Positions 8,946 through 17,737 of a DNA stretch of 64,000 nucleotides are shown here, piece after piece. Each line of letters begins with the position of its first letter. Position 1 is the first letter of the stretch. Source of the stretch: Geomonas silvestris. GTDB lineage: Bacteria; Desulfobacterota; Desulfuromonadia; Geobacterales; Geobacteraceae. Under the pieces are notes generated by a model that was not told where the DNA came from, ran no database searches, and was given only the letters and a program-made list of their open reading frames with translations. The DNA is taken from assembly GCF_014193515.1 (NCBI RefSeq), contig NZ_BLXX01000001.1, positions 186,001-250,000 of the forward strand, in the 5' to 3' direction. Made by a program: the position numbers and the translations under genes.

Positions 8946-10660
8946 GCGTCGCTGCCGTAGGGGTCGGCGGCGTCCTGTGCTGCGCCGCCGGCCTTGACTG
9001 CACCTTGGGATTCCTTCCTTGGGTGCGCGTCTTCTTTCCCTCCTCCACCAACGCCCCCGCCACCCTCCGTTACACCTGCAGCATCTTCGGAAGTCCCCGT
9101 TCCACTCTCTTTCTTGTGGGTCGATCGCGCCTCTGGGGGAGCGATGGCTGCGCGCTTCAACGGCGTGCGGTCCTTCACCGCCAAAACCTCGATCCCCGAT
9201 TTTCCTTCCAGGGGACAGACGTTTTCACAGATGCCGCAGCCGTTGCAGAGTTCCTCCACTACATAGGGCTGCTGCAGGCTGATCGGCTTCCCCTCGAGAT
9301 CGAGCGTTTCCACGATTTCGGAGCGGATCGCCTTCTGGGGGATCGGACAGTGTTCCTCGCAGACGATGCAGTTGGTGCGACGGGCAAAAGGGAGGCAGTG
9401 GTTCTTGTCGAGGTGCGCCTTGCCGATCACCGCGCGGCGCTTCTCGGCGACCGGAAGGCTCGGAATGGCTGCGGTCGGACAGACCTGGCCGCACAGGGTG
9501 CAGTTGAACTCGCAGTAGCCCAGTCGCGGCGTGACCACCGGCGTATAGATCCCTTCGACGCCGGCTTGCGCGATAGCAGGATAGAGTGCGCCGGTCAGGC
9601 AGACCTTCAGGCACTCGCCACAGCGCACGCACTTCTTCAGGAAGTCATCCTCGGATTGAACCCCCGGCGGGCGCAGGACCCGGGCCTCGGCCTCCGGCCG
9701 GCGGAACCTGAAAAGCCCCGAGAGCAGGAACCCGGAGGCCAGCCCCCCCAAGAGGACGCGCCGCTGCGGGACAAAACCGGCACTACGCGGCCCCCCCGGT
9801 TTCCAGGCAAAACGCGCCCTCCCCTTTTCGCACCCCGTCAGGCACTCAAGACAGAGAACACACTCCTCCTGGAGCAGTTCGTCGCTGTCAAACGAGGTCG
9901 GGCAGACCGAGCGGCAGTTCGAACAGTCGCCGCAAAGCCTTCCCGGCAGCCGCTTGAACGGAGAGAACCTGCTGAAGATCCCGAGCAGGGTCCCCAGCGG
10001 GCAGAGGTTTCGGCACCAGTTGCGGGTCTCGTAGCGTTCCAGAAAGAGGATGCCGAAAAAGAGCAGCGCGGAAAGAAAGGCGAGCGGGTAGAAGGTTTCC
10101 CGGAAAGGGAGCAGGTGGTTGCGCAGCAGGTTGAACCCGGGCTCCAGGAGGTCCCGGCGCTCACCGATCAGGCGGTAAAGGCCGACCCAACCGCCGCGCA
10201 AAGTATCCCCAAAGAGCGGGTACAAGAAGAAGGTGAGCGCCCGCACCAGGATGGCCAGCGGATCGAGGATCCCGGCGAGGTTCACGTGGAAGAGCGCCGC
10301 GAAAAGCAGCGGCAGCAGGAGGTAATACTTGAGGTTCCCCTTGAGAACCTGAAGAGGGGCGGTCTTTTTGATCCGAGCGGTGACCAGGTCGAGCACGGTC
10401 CCCAAAGGGCAGATCCAGCCACAGAAAAAGCGCCCCAACAGCAGGGTGAACCCCAGCATGAGGAGCGCCGGGAAGAGGAGCCAGGTGAAGGTGCGGTTGG
10501 CCGCCAGGTAGCTTGCCAGCACCAGCGGATCGGCACGGAAGAAGCTGTTGATGGCGGCCGAAATGGTATCGGAGCCGCGGTATTCGGTCTTCACGAACAA
10601 GACCGCGAAGACAAGCAGGAAGATCCACTGGGACAGGCGCGCCGTGCTCGGTCGTTTCAT
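8936..10660 (-). CDS. Membrane polyferredoxin (NapH/MauN-like 4Fe-4S protein)
   Basis: A 574-residue membrane electron carrier. The N-terminal half has about five membrane segments, including the NapH-type LLGRFFCGWICPLGTVLD motif and a second ETRNWCRNLCPLGTLLG loop. Then come ferredoxin motifs: CGDCSNCRSVCP, CVLCLECLTGC, CVRCGECLKVC, CTLCGQVCP, CIVCEEHCP and CNGCGICENVCP. A second hydrophobic stretch (RRVLLGGLASGFLLSGLF, about 295-315) lies between the cluster groups. The last 65 residues are a low-complexity Gly/Ala/Lys tail. It starts six bases after the DUF362 gene and surely forms an operon with it. Likely role: moving electrons across or along the membrane; donor and acceptor unknown. 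Confidence 0.9.
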   Translation of the reverse strand: MKRPSTARLSQWIFLLVFAVLFVKTEYRGSDTISAAINSFFRADPLVLASYLAANRTFTWLLFPALLMLGFTLLLGRFFCGWICPLGTVLDLVTARIKKTAPLQVLKGNLKYYLLLPLLFAALFHVNLAGILDPLAILVRALTFFLYPLFGDTLRGGWVGLYRLIGERRDLLEPGFNLLRNHLLPFRETFYPLAFLSALLFFGILFLERYETRNWCRNLCPLGTLLGIFSRFSPFKRLPGRLCGDCSNCRSVCPTSFDSDELLQEECVLCLECLTGCEKGRARFAWKPGGPRSAGFVPQRRVLLGGLASGFLLSGLFRFRRPEAEARVLRPPGVQSEDDFLKKCVRCGECLKVCLTGALYPAIAQAGVEGIYTPVVTPRLGYCEFNCTLCGQVCPTAAIPSLPVAEKRRAVIGKAHLDKNHCLPFARRTNCIVCEEHCPIPQKAIRSEIVETLDLEGKPISLQQPYVVEELCNGCGICENVCPLEGKSGIEVLAVKDRTPLKRAAIAPPEARSTHKKESGTGTSEDAAGVTEGGGGVGGGGKEDAHPRKESQGAVKAGGAAQDAADPYGSDAYR

Positions 10661-10665
10661 GCCAC

Positions 10666-11547
10666 TCAGGCCTTCACGATGCGGATTTTCTTCAGGTCCA
10701 TCTCGCCCAGGCCGCGCCGGTGGGCGGCAACCGTGACGGCGATCTCCTCGGGTCGGTGCCCGAAGAGGGTGGTGGCGTAGGCGTCGGCCGCGACGATGTC
10801 GGTGGAGGCGATCACCTTGTGCAGGTACTTCACGTCCTCGAGGCTCCCCCCCTGCGGGCCGTGGGCGATCAGGACCCGGGTTGCGTCGACCAGCACCAGG
10901 TGGCTCTTGAGCACCTTGTTGACGTCGGTTAGGGCCTCGTCGATCTTCTTGTGGATGGCGCCGCGCTTGCCCCCCATCACCCCCATGACGTTCTTAAGCC
11001 CCAGGGTTACCTTGGTGAGCTGGTGGTGCTTTGCAACCGGGACGTTTATGAAGACGTCGGCGTTGAGCGCCTCGTCGTAGAGTTCCCACTCGTCAAGCGC
11101 CTTCCCCTTCAGGTCGACCTTCTTGAAACGCTCGTTCTCGATGTACTTCAGCTCGACGTTCTTCATCCCCTTCAAGGCGGCCACCATCCCGGAGTTCACG
11201 TAGCAGCGCCGGTCGTCGTTGCAGGTCCTGTCGAAGACCTTCACCTTGCGCGCACCCGCCCTGAGCGCCTCCTCCACCACGGTGCGCACCACCACGGGGT
11301 TCGTGTTGGCCCCCTGCTCGGGGGTGCGGTCCCAGCCCATGTTCGGTTTCACCACGACCACGTCGCCGCTCTTCACGAAACGCTGCATCCCACCCAGGGC
11401 CGCAATGGCATTGCGGGTGATCTGGGCGTGATCCTTACCGCTGGCAACCGCCACTACCGGACCCTCGGCTGCGGCCACCGTGCGGAGGAGCCACTGGTGG
11501 AACAGGGCGGCAAGCCCCATCAGCTTCAGAAACGCTCGTCTTCTCAT
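10666..11547 (-). CDS. DUF362 domain protein with Tat-like signal
   Basis: A 293-residue protein with a twin-arginine-like leader (MRRRAFLKLMGLAALF, signal to about 27), suggesting export in folded form. The DUF362 domain follows (about 30-290), with VVVKPNMGWDR, the cysteine-containing DRTCNDDRRC and the NVPVAKHHQLTKVTLGLKN segment. DUF362 proteins often occur with ferredoxin domains or beside polyferredoxins, as here, where it is the first gene of a two-gene operon. Function of the family is unknown; a redox or metal-binding role is inferred. Confidence 0.88.
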   Translation of the reverse strand: MRRRAFLKLMGLAALFHQWLLRTVAAAEGPVVAVASGKDHAQITRNAIAALGGMQRFVKSGDVVVVKPNMGWDRTPEQGANTNPVVVRTVVEEALRAGARKVKVFDRTCNDDRRCYVNSGMVAALKGMKNVELKYIENERFKKVDLKGKALDEWELYDEALNADVFINVPVAKHHQLTKVTLGLKNVMGVMGGKRGAIHKKIDEALTDVNKVLKSHLVLVDATRVLIAHGPQGGSLEDVKYLHKVIASTDIVAADAYATTLFGHRPEEIAVTVAAHRRGLGEMDLKKIRIVKA

Positions 11548-11731
11548 GGTTTACCCCCTGGGTTTAGAGAAACGGGAACGGCTCTTTTAGAACATGCAGG
11601 CAACACGCTGTGGGAGAATGGAAACGAGAGCGAATCACCCGGGGGATCCCGCCGTCGGGTGATCACCAGCTGGATATTTTAGTCGTCAAATGAGAGTTGT
11701 CTAGAGAAATCGACGCTTGCACCGTGTATCC

Positions 11732-12061
11732 TCAATTCTTTTCCCGATCGGCGGTGAGAGGAAGCTGGCAGTGCAGGCAGCGGCGCAGGTACAAAAGCAT
11801 CATGCCGTTTACGTGGTAGTAGTTGCCGCAGCGCGGGCAGCGGACCGCGGCCGACCAGGCAGTCGCAATGATCAGGAGGAGCACCCAGGCAAAGAACACG
11901 GGGAGCGCGCCGTGAAAGGACCGGGTGACCTGCTGGGCGAGCCACATGGTCGGGAGATAGATGATCAGCACCACCCACAGGATCCAGCGCCTGAGACGGA
12001 TCCGGCGCAGCCCGTGGGCGATGACTTCTGGTGCTGGGGTTTCACTCTGGTTGGTGTCCAA
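11732..12061 (-). CDS. Small membrane protein with zinc ribbon
   Basis: A 109-residue protein with two membrane segments (about 27-45 and 54-70) followed by a zinc-ribbon-like motif, CPRCGNYYHV then CLHC, near the C-terminus. No further family recognised. It lies 46 bases downstream of the DUF1456 gene on the same strand and may be transcribed with it. Composition fits a real gene rather than an overlap artefact. Confidence 0.68.
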   Translation of the reverse strand: MDTNQSETPAPEVIAHGLRRIRLRRWILWVVLIIYLPTMWLAQQVTRSFHGALPVFFAWVLLLIIATAWSAAVRCPRCGNYYHVNGMMLLYLRRCLHCQLPLTADREKN

Positions 12062-12107
12062 AATATCCTCGTCAGGCAGGGAACGGATCGACGGCCGCCC
12101 GTTGCGG

Positions 12108-12584
12108 TCAGCTCTGGGCGGCCTGGTCCCGGTACTTCAAGGTGAGCCCTTTGAGAAAGTTCCTGAGCAACTGGTCGCCGCACTCCTTGTAATTCGCATG
12201 CCCATTGGTACGAAACAGGGCGCCCAGCTCGGATTTGGAGATCGGAAAACCGGCCAGCTTGAAGAATTCGAGAAGATCCCCCTCCTTGAGTTCCAGCGCC
12301 ACGCGCAGCTTCTTCAGGATGTCGTTGTTGCCGATCTTCCCGGTGCGGGGGACCGCGGCGCCATCCTCCCGCTTGCCGCGGCGCAGGGCGATCAGTCCGT
12401 CCAGGAAGGCTTCCAGGAGGGCGCCGCTCAGCTCAAGGTACCCCTCTTCCCCTTCCTTCTTGAGAAAGGCAAGGAGCTCGGGCTGTTTGATATCGTGGTC
12501 GGCCAGGCGAAAGATCTGCAAGGTGGTGGGATTGCTGAGATCGAGGGCGTAACGCAGCCTGCGCAGTACGTCGTTGTTGGTCAT
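12108..12584 (-). CDS. DUF1456 (YehS-like) protein
   Basis: A 158-residue protein made of two repeats of the DUF1456 domain, each starting with the family motif: TNNDVLRRLRYALDL at the N-terminus and GNNDILKKLRVALEL at about 84. Each is followed by a helix-rich segment (IFRLADHDI / FFKLAGFPI). The start ATG at 12584 was chosen because family members begin with MTNND and a GGAG box lies five bases upstream; an in-frame upstream ATG is less likely. The function of the family is unknown. Confidence 0.88.
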   Translation of the reverse strand: MTNNDVLRRLRYALDLSNPTTLQIFRLADHDIKQPELLAFLKKEGEEGYLELSGALLEAFLDGLIALRRGKREDGAAVPRTGKIGNNDILKKLRVALELKEGDLLEFFKLAGFPISKSELGALFRTNGHANYKECGDQLLRNFLKGLTLKYRDQAAQS

Positions 12585-12683
12585 CAATACTCCGGAATCT
12601 GAAAATGGGCGCTTCGTTGTCGCCATTCATAGCATGGTGCGCCCAAAGCGGCAACGGTTTTGAGGGGACGGGGAACCGGACGC

Positions 12684-15338
12684 CTACCGGGCCTTGGAAA
12701 GCCCTTGGCGGGCAATGTCTTCCAGGGTCTGCTGGGCGCTGCGGAAATCGAGGGCCGCGAGCTGCTCCCTCAAGAGCTCGACCGCTTCCGAAGGGGCCAG
12801 CAACGGCACCAGCCGGTTGTAGAGCTCGAGGGCCTGCAGGTTGTTGGTGCACAGGTGTCCCGAGAGCTCGCTGAAAAGGGTGGTCAGTTCCTCGGTCGCC
12901 CCCTTGAGCACCACTTTCTGCCGGGGGAAGTCGTCACCCGCCAGGGTCTGGGCCGCATCGAAGACCAGCTGCAGCTCGCTTTGCAGGGCTTCCAGGAGCA
13001 GTTCCACGCTTTGCAGGTTACCGTCCTGCAGGGCGCCGTCCAGCTCGGCCAGCACGGCACAAACCCGCTCGGCGCCCAGGTTGCCGGCCAAACCGTTCAA
13101 CATGTGTATGAGCGCAGCCGCCTGGCCGGAAAGTTCCTGGGCAATCGCCTCGCGAATCTCGGCAACCACACCGTGGTGCTGGGCACGGAAGGCGCCGAGC
13201 AGTCGGGCCAAAAGTTGCTGGTTGCCCTCGACCCGCTTGAGCCCGGCCGCAAGGTCGAAACCCTGCTGGCGCTCGCCGAGCGTGTGCTCGCAAACGGCGG
13301 CGTCGAGGTTCACCTGCTCGGCGGGACGCCTAAGCCAGCGCTTGAGTACCTCGAACAGCTCGTCCAGATCTATCGGCTTCGCCACGTGGTCGCTCATTCC
13401 GGCATCCAGACAGCGCTCCCGCTCATCGCCGAAGCCGTTGGCGGTCATGGCGATGATCGGGATGCTGCGCCCCACCGGTTCCTCCCGGATCAGCCGTGTC
13501 GCCTGGAAGCCGTCCATCACCGGCATCTGGATATCCATGAGCACCAGGTCGAAGGGGTGCGTTGCCTGCAGTACCGCCTGTACCGCCTCCTGGCCGTTTC
13601 CCGCGATGGTGACCAGCGCGCCGCTCGTGGTGAGGATCTCGCGGGCAATCTCCTGGTTGATCGGGTGATCCTCGGCAAGCAGCACCCGTGCGCCGCAGAG
13701 CGGGTTCCTCCTGGTCGGACCCTCCGCGCAGTGTCCGAAGACCTCCTCGAGTCGGCTCTGCAGGATGCGCGGCAGAACCGGCTTCGCGAGGAAGGCGCGC
13801 ACCCCGAACGCGGCCCCCTGGTCCACCACCCGGGCGTTCTCGAAGGCCGTCGTGACGATGACGGCGGGAAGCTGGTCCGCGGGGAGCGCCTCGCGGATCT
13901 GCCGGGCGGTCTCCAGCCCGTCCAGGTCCGGCATGCGCCAGTCAAGAAACACCAACTGGTAGGCTTCGCCGGGCCCTGCGCCGGCGCCGCGGACCAGTTC
14001 ATCCAGGGCCTGCCGGCCGCTGGAGACCACCTGCACCCGAAGGGCGTGCGCCTGCAGCATCTCGGCGAGCAGCAGCGCGGCGAGCGCGTTGTCGTCAGCC
14101 ACCAGGACCTTGGGAGCCGCTCCGTCGGCCCCCTGGAACCGCGCGAAGGAGAGGTGAGCGCTGGACCCCTTCTCGACCTCCGCCGTGAACCTGAAGCTGC
14201 TGCCGCGCCCGGGTTCGCTCAGCACCGAGATCTCCCCTCCCATGAGTTGCACGAGCCGGCTTGAGATGCTAAGCCCCAGCCCGGTCCCTCCGAAGCGCCG
14301 CGTGGTGGAACTGTCCGACTGGGTGAAGGGCTGGAAGAGCCGGTCGATCTCGCCGCGCGACAGCCCGATCCCCGAATCGGAGACGGTAAACTGGAGCCTG
14401 ATCCGGCGCCCCTGCGCATCGAGCGGCTCCCCTTCCACGGCGAGGATCACCTGGCCGTGCTCGGTGAACTTGACGGCGTTTCCCAGAAGGTTGATCAGTA
14501 CCTGTTCGAGGCGGTGCGGGTCGCCGACCAGGCGGTCCGGCACGCCGGGGGCGATCCGGTACAGGATCTCGAGCCCCTTCTGCGCCGAGCGGACCGTGAT
14601 GAGCCCGGCGATCCGGGAAAGGGAGTCGTGCAGGGAAAAAGGGATCGACTCGATCCCCAGCATGCCGGCCTCGATCTTGGAGAAATCGAGGATGTCGTTC
14701 AGCGTCCCGAGCAGCGACTGGGAAGCCGCCAGGATCTTCATCAGGTAGTCGCGCTGCTTCTCGGTGAGCTCGGTCTGCAGGGCAAGCTGCCCCAGGCCCA
14801 CGATCGCGTTCATCGGGGTCCTGATCTCGTGGCTCATGTTGGCCAGGAACTGCCCCTTGGCGACGCTGGCCGACTCGGCCGCCTCCTTGGCCTGCTTGAG
14901 CTCCTCTTCGACCTGCTTTTGCTCGGTGATGTCCTCAAGGAGCAGCAAGAGATGGCTGCCGCCGGAACTCGTGAAGTGGGTGAAGACGCTCTCCAGCCAG
15001 CGTTTCCTGCCGCTTGGGGTCACCAGGAGGACCCGCCGCTTGAGCGGTGCCGGGCTGGCAAGCACCTCTTCGGCCGGGAGGAAGAGCCCGCCCGGCTGCC
15101 ACTGTGCCAGGTGGCGGTACTCGAGCTGGCGCAAGATTTCAGGCGCCGTCTCCAGGATCGCCGCGGCCGCCTCGTTCGTTAATACGCAGGCGCCGGTTGT
15201 TGCGCGATAGGCGATGATCCCCGAGGTGGCGACGTTTATGACGGTACGGGAAAGGTCCAGGGCCTCGCCCAGGGCGCGGGTATGTTCGGCATCAAGGGAA
15301 GGTTCCAGGTGGCAAGAAAGCGGCGTTTCCAGGTCCAT
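12684..15338 (-). CDS. Hybrid sensor histidine kinase with two receiver domains and Hpt
   Basis: An 884-residue cytoplasmic hybrid kinase. Order: PAS-like sensor (about 25-145), coiled linker, HisKA with FLANMSHEIRTPMNAIVG (His about 175), HATPase with NLLGNAVKFTEHG, DSGIGL and GGTGLGLSIS, receiver 1 (VLVADDN, phospho-Asp in VFLDWRMPDLDG), receiver 2 (VLLAEDH, Asp in VLMDIQMPVMDG), and a C-terminal Hpt-like segment (IHMLNGLAGNLGAE) that keeps the His but has Asn where HxLKG has Lys. There is no membrane segment, so the signal is probably internal. It follows a receiver-GGDEF gene by 67 bases on the same strand, pointing to a linked c-di-GMP pathway. The start could also be TTG at 15344. Confidence 0.93.
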   Translation of the reverse strand: MDLETPLSCHLEPSLDAEHTRALGEALDLSRTVINVATSGIIAYRATTGACVLTNEAAAAILETAPEILRQLEYRHLAQWQPGGLFLPAEEVLASPAPLKRRVLLVTPSGRKRWLESVFTHFTSSGGSHLLLLLEDITEQKQVEEELKQAKEAAESASVAKGQFLANMSHEIRTPMNAIVGLGQLALQTELTEKQRDYLMKILAASQSLLGTLNDILDFSKIEAGMLGIESIPFSLHDSLSRIAGLITVRSAQKGLEILYRIAPGVPDRLVGDPHRLEQVLINLLGNAVKFTEHGQVILAVEGEPLDAQGRRIRLQFTVSDSGIGLSRGEIDRLFQPFTQSDSSTTRRFGGTGLGLSISSRLVQLMGGEISVLSEPGRGSSFRFTAEVEKGSSAHLSFARFQGADGAAPKVLVADDNALAALLLAEMLQAHALRVQVVSSGRQALDELVRGAGAGPGEAYQLVFLDWRMPDLDGLETARQIREALPADQLPAVIVTTAFENARVVDQGAAFGVRAFLAKPVLPRILQSRLEEVFGHCAEGPTRRNPLCGARVLLAEDHPINQEIAREILTTSGALVTIAGNGQEAVQAVLQATHPFDLVLMDIQMPVMDGFQATRLIREEPVGRSIPIIAMTANGFGDERERCLDAGMSDHVAKPIDLDELFEVLKRWLRRPAEQVNLDAAVCEHTLGERQQGFDLAAGLKRVEGNQQLLARLLGAFRAQHHGVVAEIREAIAQELSGQAAALIHMLNGLAGNLGAERVCAVLAELDGALQDGNLQSVELLLEALQSELQLVFDAAQTLAGDDFPRQKVVLKGATEELTTLFSELSGHLCTNNLQALELYNRLVPLLAPSEAVELLREQLAALDFRSAQQTLEDIARQGLSKAR

Positions 15339-15405
15339 AGCCAAATACTCCGTCGGGTACTGCCAGGGGTTACGGGGTGCAAGGTGGGCGGCCGGCCGGT
15401 GCGCC

Positions 15406-16368
15406 TTAGGGATCGAACACCACCGCAGTGGTCAGGTTCCTCCCCTCGTCCTTGGATCGGTAGAGGGCGGCATCGGCCTGGGCGAGGAACCAGCGGGCGG
15501 TGCGCTCTTCGGATGCGGTCGCGCTCACCACCCCGACGCTCAAGGTGACGCAGGCGGCCACGTCGGAAAAGGCATGGGGCACCCCCTCCTCTACCATGGA
15601 GCGGCGCAGGTGCTCGGCCAGGTGGGAGGCCTGTTCCGCTCCGGTCTCCGGCAGGATCACCGCGAATTCCTCCCCGCCGTAGCGGCAGGGAAAATCGCTC
15701 CCCCTCTGGAAGACCCGTTGCAGCAGGGCGCCGATGCGGCGCAGGGCGTCGTCCCCCGCCTGGTGGCCGTACCGGTCGTTGAAGCGCTTGAAGAAGTCGA
15801 TGTCGCACATGATGAGCGACAAGGGGGTGCCGCAGCGCTGGGCCCGGCGCACCTCCGAGTCCAGGGTCTCGTCGAGAAAGCGCCGGTTGGCGAGCCCGGT
15901 CAGGCCGTCCATGCGGGCGAGCATCTGCAACTGCCGGTTCTTGCGCGCCAACTCCTCGCTCAAGGCCTCGAGCATCCGGCTGCGCCGGATCAGCTCCAGG
16001 TGGTTGCGCACCCGGATCGCCACCACCGGCGGGCTGATCGGCTTGGTGATGTAGTCGGCCGCCCCGCACTGCAACCCGCGCGCCTCCTCTTCGTGGCTCA
16101 CCGCGGCCGTCACGAAGATCACCGGGATGTGGGCGGTCTGCTCGATGCTCTTGAGCTTGCGGCAGACCTCGAAGCCGTCCATTTCCTGCATCATGATGTC
16201 AAGGAGGATCAGGTCGGGAATCAGGGCGACGGCGACCCGCAGCCCCTCGGCACCGCTTACCGCGAAGTAGATATCGTAATCGCCTTTGAGCGTCTCATTG
16301 AGAGTTCCGATGTTGGCGGGGACATCGTCGATGATGAGGATCTTCGGACGGGGGTGTTTCCTCTGCAT
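15406..16368 (-). CDS. Response regulator with diguanylate cyclase domain (REC-GGDEF)
   Basis: A 320-residue PleD/WspR-like protein that should make c-di-GMP when phosphorylated. Receiver domain: ILIIDDVPAN with phospho-Asp in LILLDIMMQEMDG and Lys in YITKPIS. A coiled linker (about 125-155) leads to a GGDEF domain with DGLTGLANRR, CDIDFFKRFND and the active-site loop GGEEF. RGSD lies exactly five residues before GGEEF, the inhibitory I-site arrangement, so product feedback is expected. ATG 16368 has GAGG five bases upstream. Its likely partner kinase is the hybrid kinase directly downstream. Confidence 0.93.
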   Translation of the reverse strand: MQRKHPRPKILIIDDVPANIGTLNETLKGDYDIYFAVSGAEGLRVAVALIPDLILLDIMMQEMDGFEVCRKLKSIEQTAHIPVIFVTAAVSHEEEARGLQCGAADYITKPISPPVVAIRVRNHLELIRRSRMLEALSEELARKNRQLQMLARMDGLTGLANRRFLDETLDSEVRRAQRCGTPLSLIMCDIDFFKRFNDRYGHQAGDDALRRIGALLQRVFQRGSDFPCRYGGEEFAVILPETGAEQASHLAEHLRRSMVEEGVPHAFSDVAACVTLSVGVVSATASEERTARWFLAQADAALYRSKDEGRNLTTAVVFDP

Positions 16369-16686
16369 GGCAACCTCGGAATCATCAGTCTGATCGACCT
16401 GTTGCGCCGAAATACGGGAACAGGAAAACGAATCCCGGATAGTATAAAACAAAAATTGTAAATTACCCGGCTCCGTTTTCATTATGATGCGACCATCTTT
16501 GCGGAGCCACCGCACAGGGCGTGGGTTACGCCACGGGGCGCGGCGCAACACCCTCAGCGGGCGGCCGGAAAGCAACCCCCAACGCGTGGTGTTTCTGCGG
16601 GACCCGGGGCAGCGAAGTCAGCGAGAAAGCTGCGCCGGCCACCCTGGAGGCATCCTCTCCTCTTAGAAACGGAAGTAAGGGTCCCG

Positions 16687-16724
16687 GAAACGACGAAGGC
16701 GCCCCTGGGGGCGCCTTCGTTTCG
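16687..16724. terminator. Bidirectional hairpin after dehydrogenase gene
   Basis: Stem GAAGGCGCCCC with GGGGCGCCTTC and a short loop; the T-run is weak on the minus strand, so termination strength is uncertain. Confidence 0.6.
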
Positions 16725-16747
16725 ACACAAGATCCGTCAAAAACCGG

Positions 16748-17605
16748 CTATTTGCGGAGCAGTTTCACGATGGCGGAGAAGTCCTCCTCCCCCCTGCCGT
16801 CCTCGACCGCCTGGGCGTACACCCCGCACACCGTCTTCGCCGCGGGAAGTTCCAGCCCGAGGCTCTCCGCGGTCTCCAGGACCCGGTTCATCTGGCTGTG
16901 CACGTACTTGAGGGCCAGGTTGCGGCTGAAGTCGCCGCGCTGGATGCTGCGCCCCTTGGAGTGGAACAGCGGCGAGGCGACCCCGCCGGAATCGAGCACC
17001 TCGAGGATCTTGTCGGCCCTGAAGCCCATCTTCTCGCCCAGCACCAGCCCCTCGGAGAGCGACAGCATCATCTCGGCCTGCAAAAGGTTCACGATCAGCT
17101 TCATCCTCGTTGCGGCGCCGATCTTGCCGACGTGGATGATGTTCAGGCCGAAGTAGGAGAACGGCTCGCGGCAGCGGCCCAGGAGCGACTCGTCGCCCCC
17201 GGCGATGATGGTCAAAAGGCCGTTGGAAGCGTGCTCCTTGGTCCCCCAGACCGGCGCCTCCAGGAACATCACCCGGCGCTTCACGGCCTCCTGGCTCATC
17301 TTCTCGATGGTCTCGATGCAGTGGGTCCCCATATCCACCAGGATGGTACCGGGATCGATCCCCTCCAAAACGCCATTCTCTCCGAAGACCAGGAACTTGC
17401 TCTCGGGAACGATGACGATCACCAGGTCCTGCCCCTTGGCGGTTTCCGCCGGCGTTTGGCCGACCTTCACACCGAGTTTGGCGAGCTCGGCGACCGCGTG
17501 GGCGTCTTCATCGAATACGGTAAGTTGATAGTCCGACTTGGCAAGGTTGGCCGCCATGTGTACGCCCACAGTCCCCAGCCCTACAAAACCGATCTTTCTC
17601 AGCAT
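16748..17605 (-). CDS. NAD(P)-dependent beta-hydroxyacid dehydrogenase family protein
   Basis: A 285-residue oxidoreductase of the 3-hydroxyisobutyrate dehydrogenase / glyoxylate-succinic semialdehyde reductase family. It has an N-terminal Rossmann motif GFVGLGTVGVHMAANL (glycines at about 6-11), the substrate-binding segment EAPVWGTKEHASNGLLTI and the catalytic Lys region (GAATRMKLIVNLL, Lys about 170). ATG 17605 is preceded by a strong GGGGGA box. Geobacter contains related succinic semialdehyde/glyoxylate reductases, but the substrate here is not certain. Single gene with its own hairpin terminator. Confidence 0.88.
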   Translation of the reverse strand: MLRKIGFVGLGTVGVHMAANLAKSDYQLTVFDEDAHAVAELAKLGVKVGQTPAETAKGQDLVIVIVPESKFLVFGENGVLEGIDPGTILVDMGTHCIETIEKMSQEAVKRRVMFLEAPVWGTKEHASNGLLTIIAGGDESLLGRCREPFSYFGLNIIHVGKIGAATRMKLIVNLLQAEMMLSLSEGLVLGEKMGFRADKILEVLDSGGVASPLFHSKGRSIQRGDFSRNLALKYVHSQMNRVLETAESLGLELPAAKTVCGVYAQAVEDGRGEEDFSAIVKLLRK

Positions 17606-17737
17606 AGCTTCCCCCAAGGTGGCTGATGCGCCGGCATCAGTGGATCACAGTCAAACCCGCCGGGGCGGATCTGATTATGTTGAAATTTAAAACAGGGTTT
17701 GCATTATAACCGCATTACCCTAACTATGCAACGTTTA

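Noticed and set aside
9005-10780. Long plus-strand frame opposite the polyferredoxin gene
   Set aside because: It has no recognisable domain, is rich in Arg/Gln/Glu as an antisense frame would be, and the opposite strand shows clear ferredoxin motifs.
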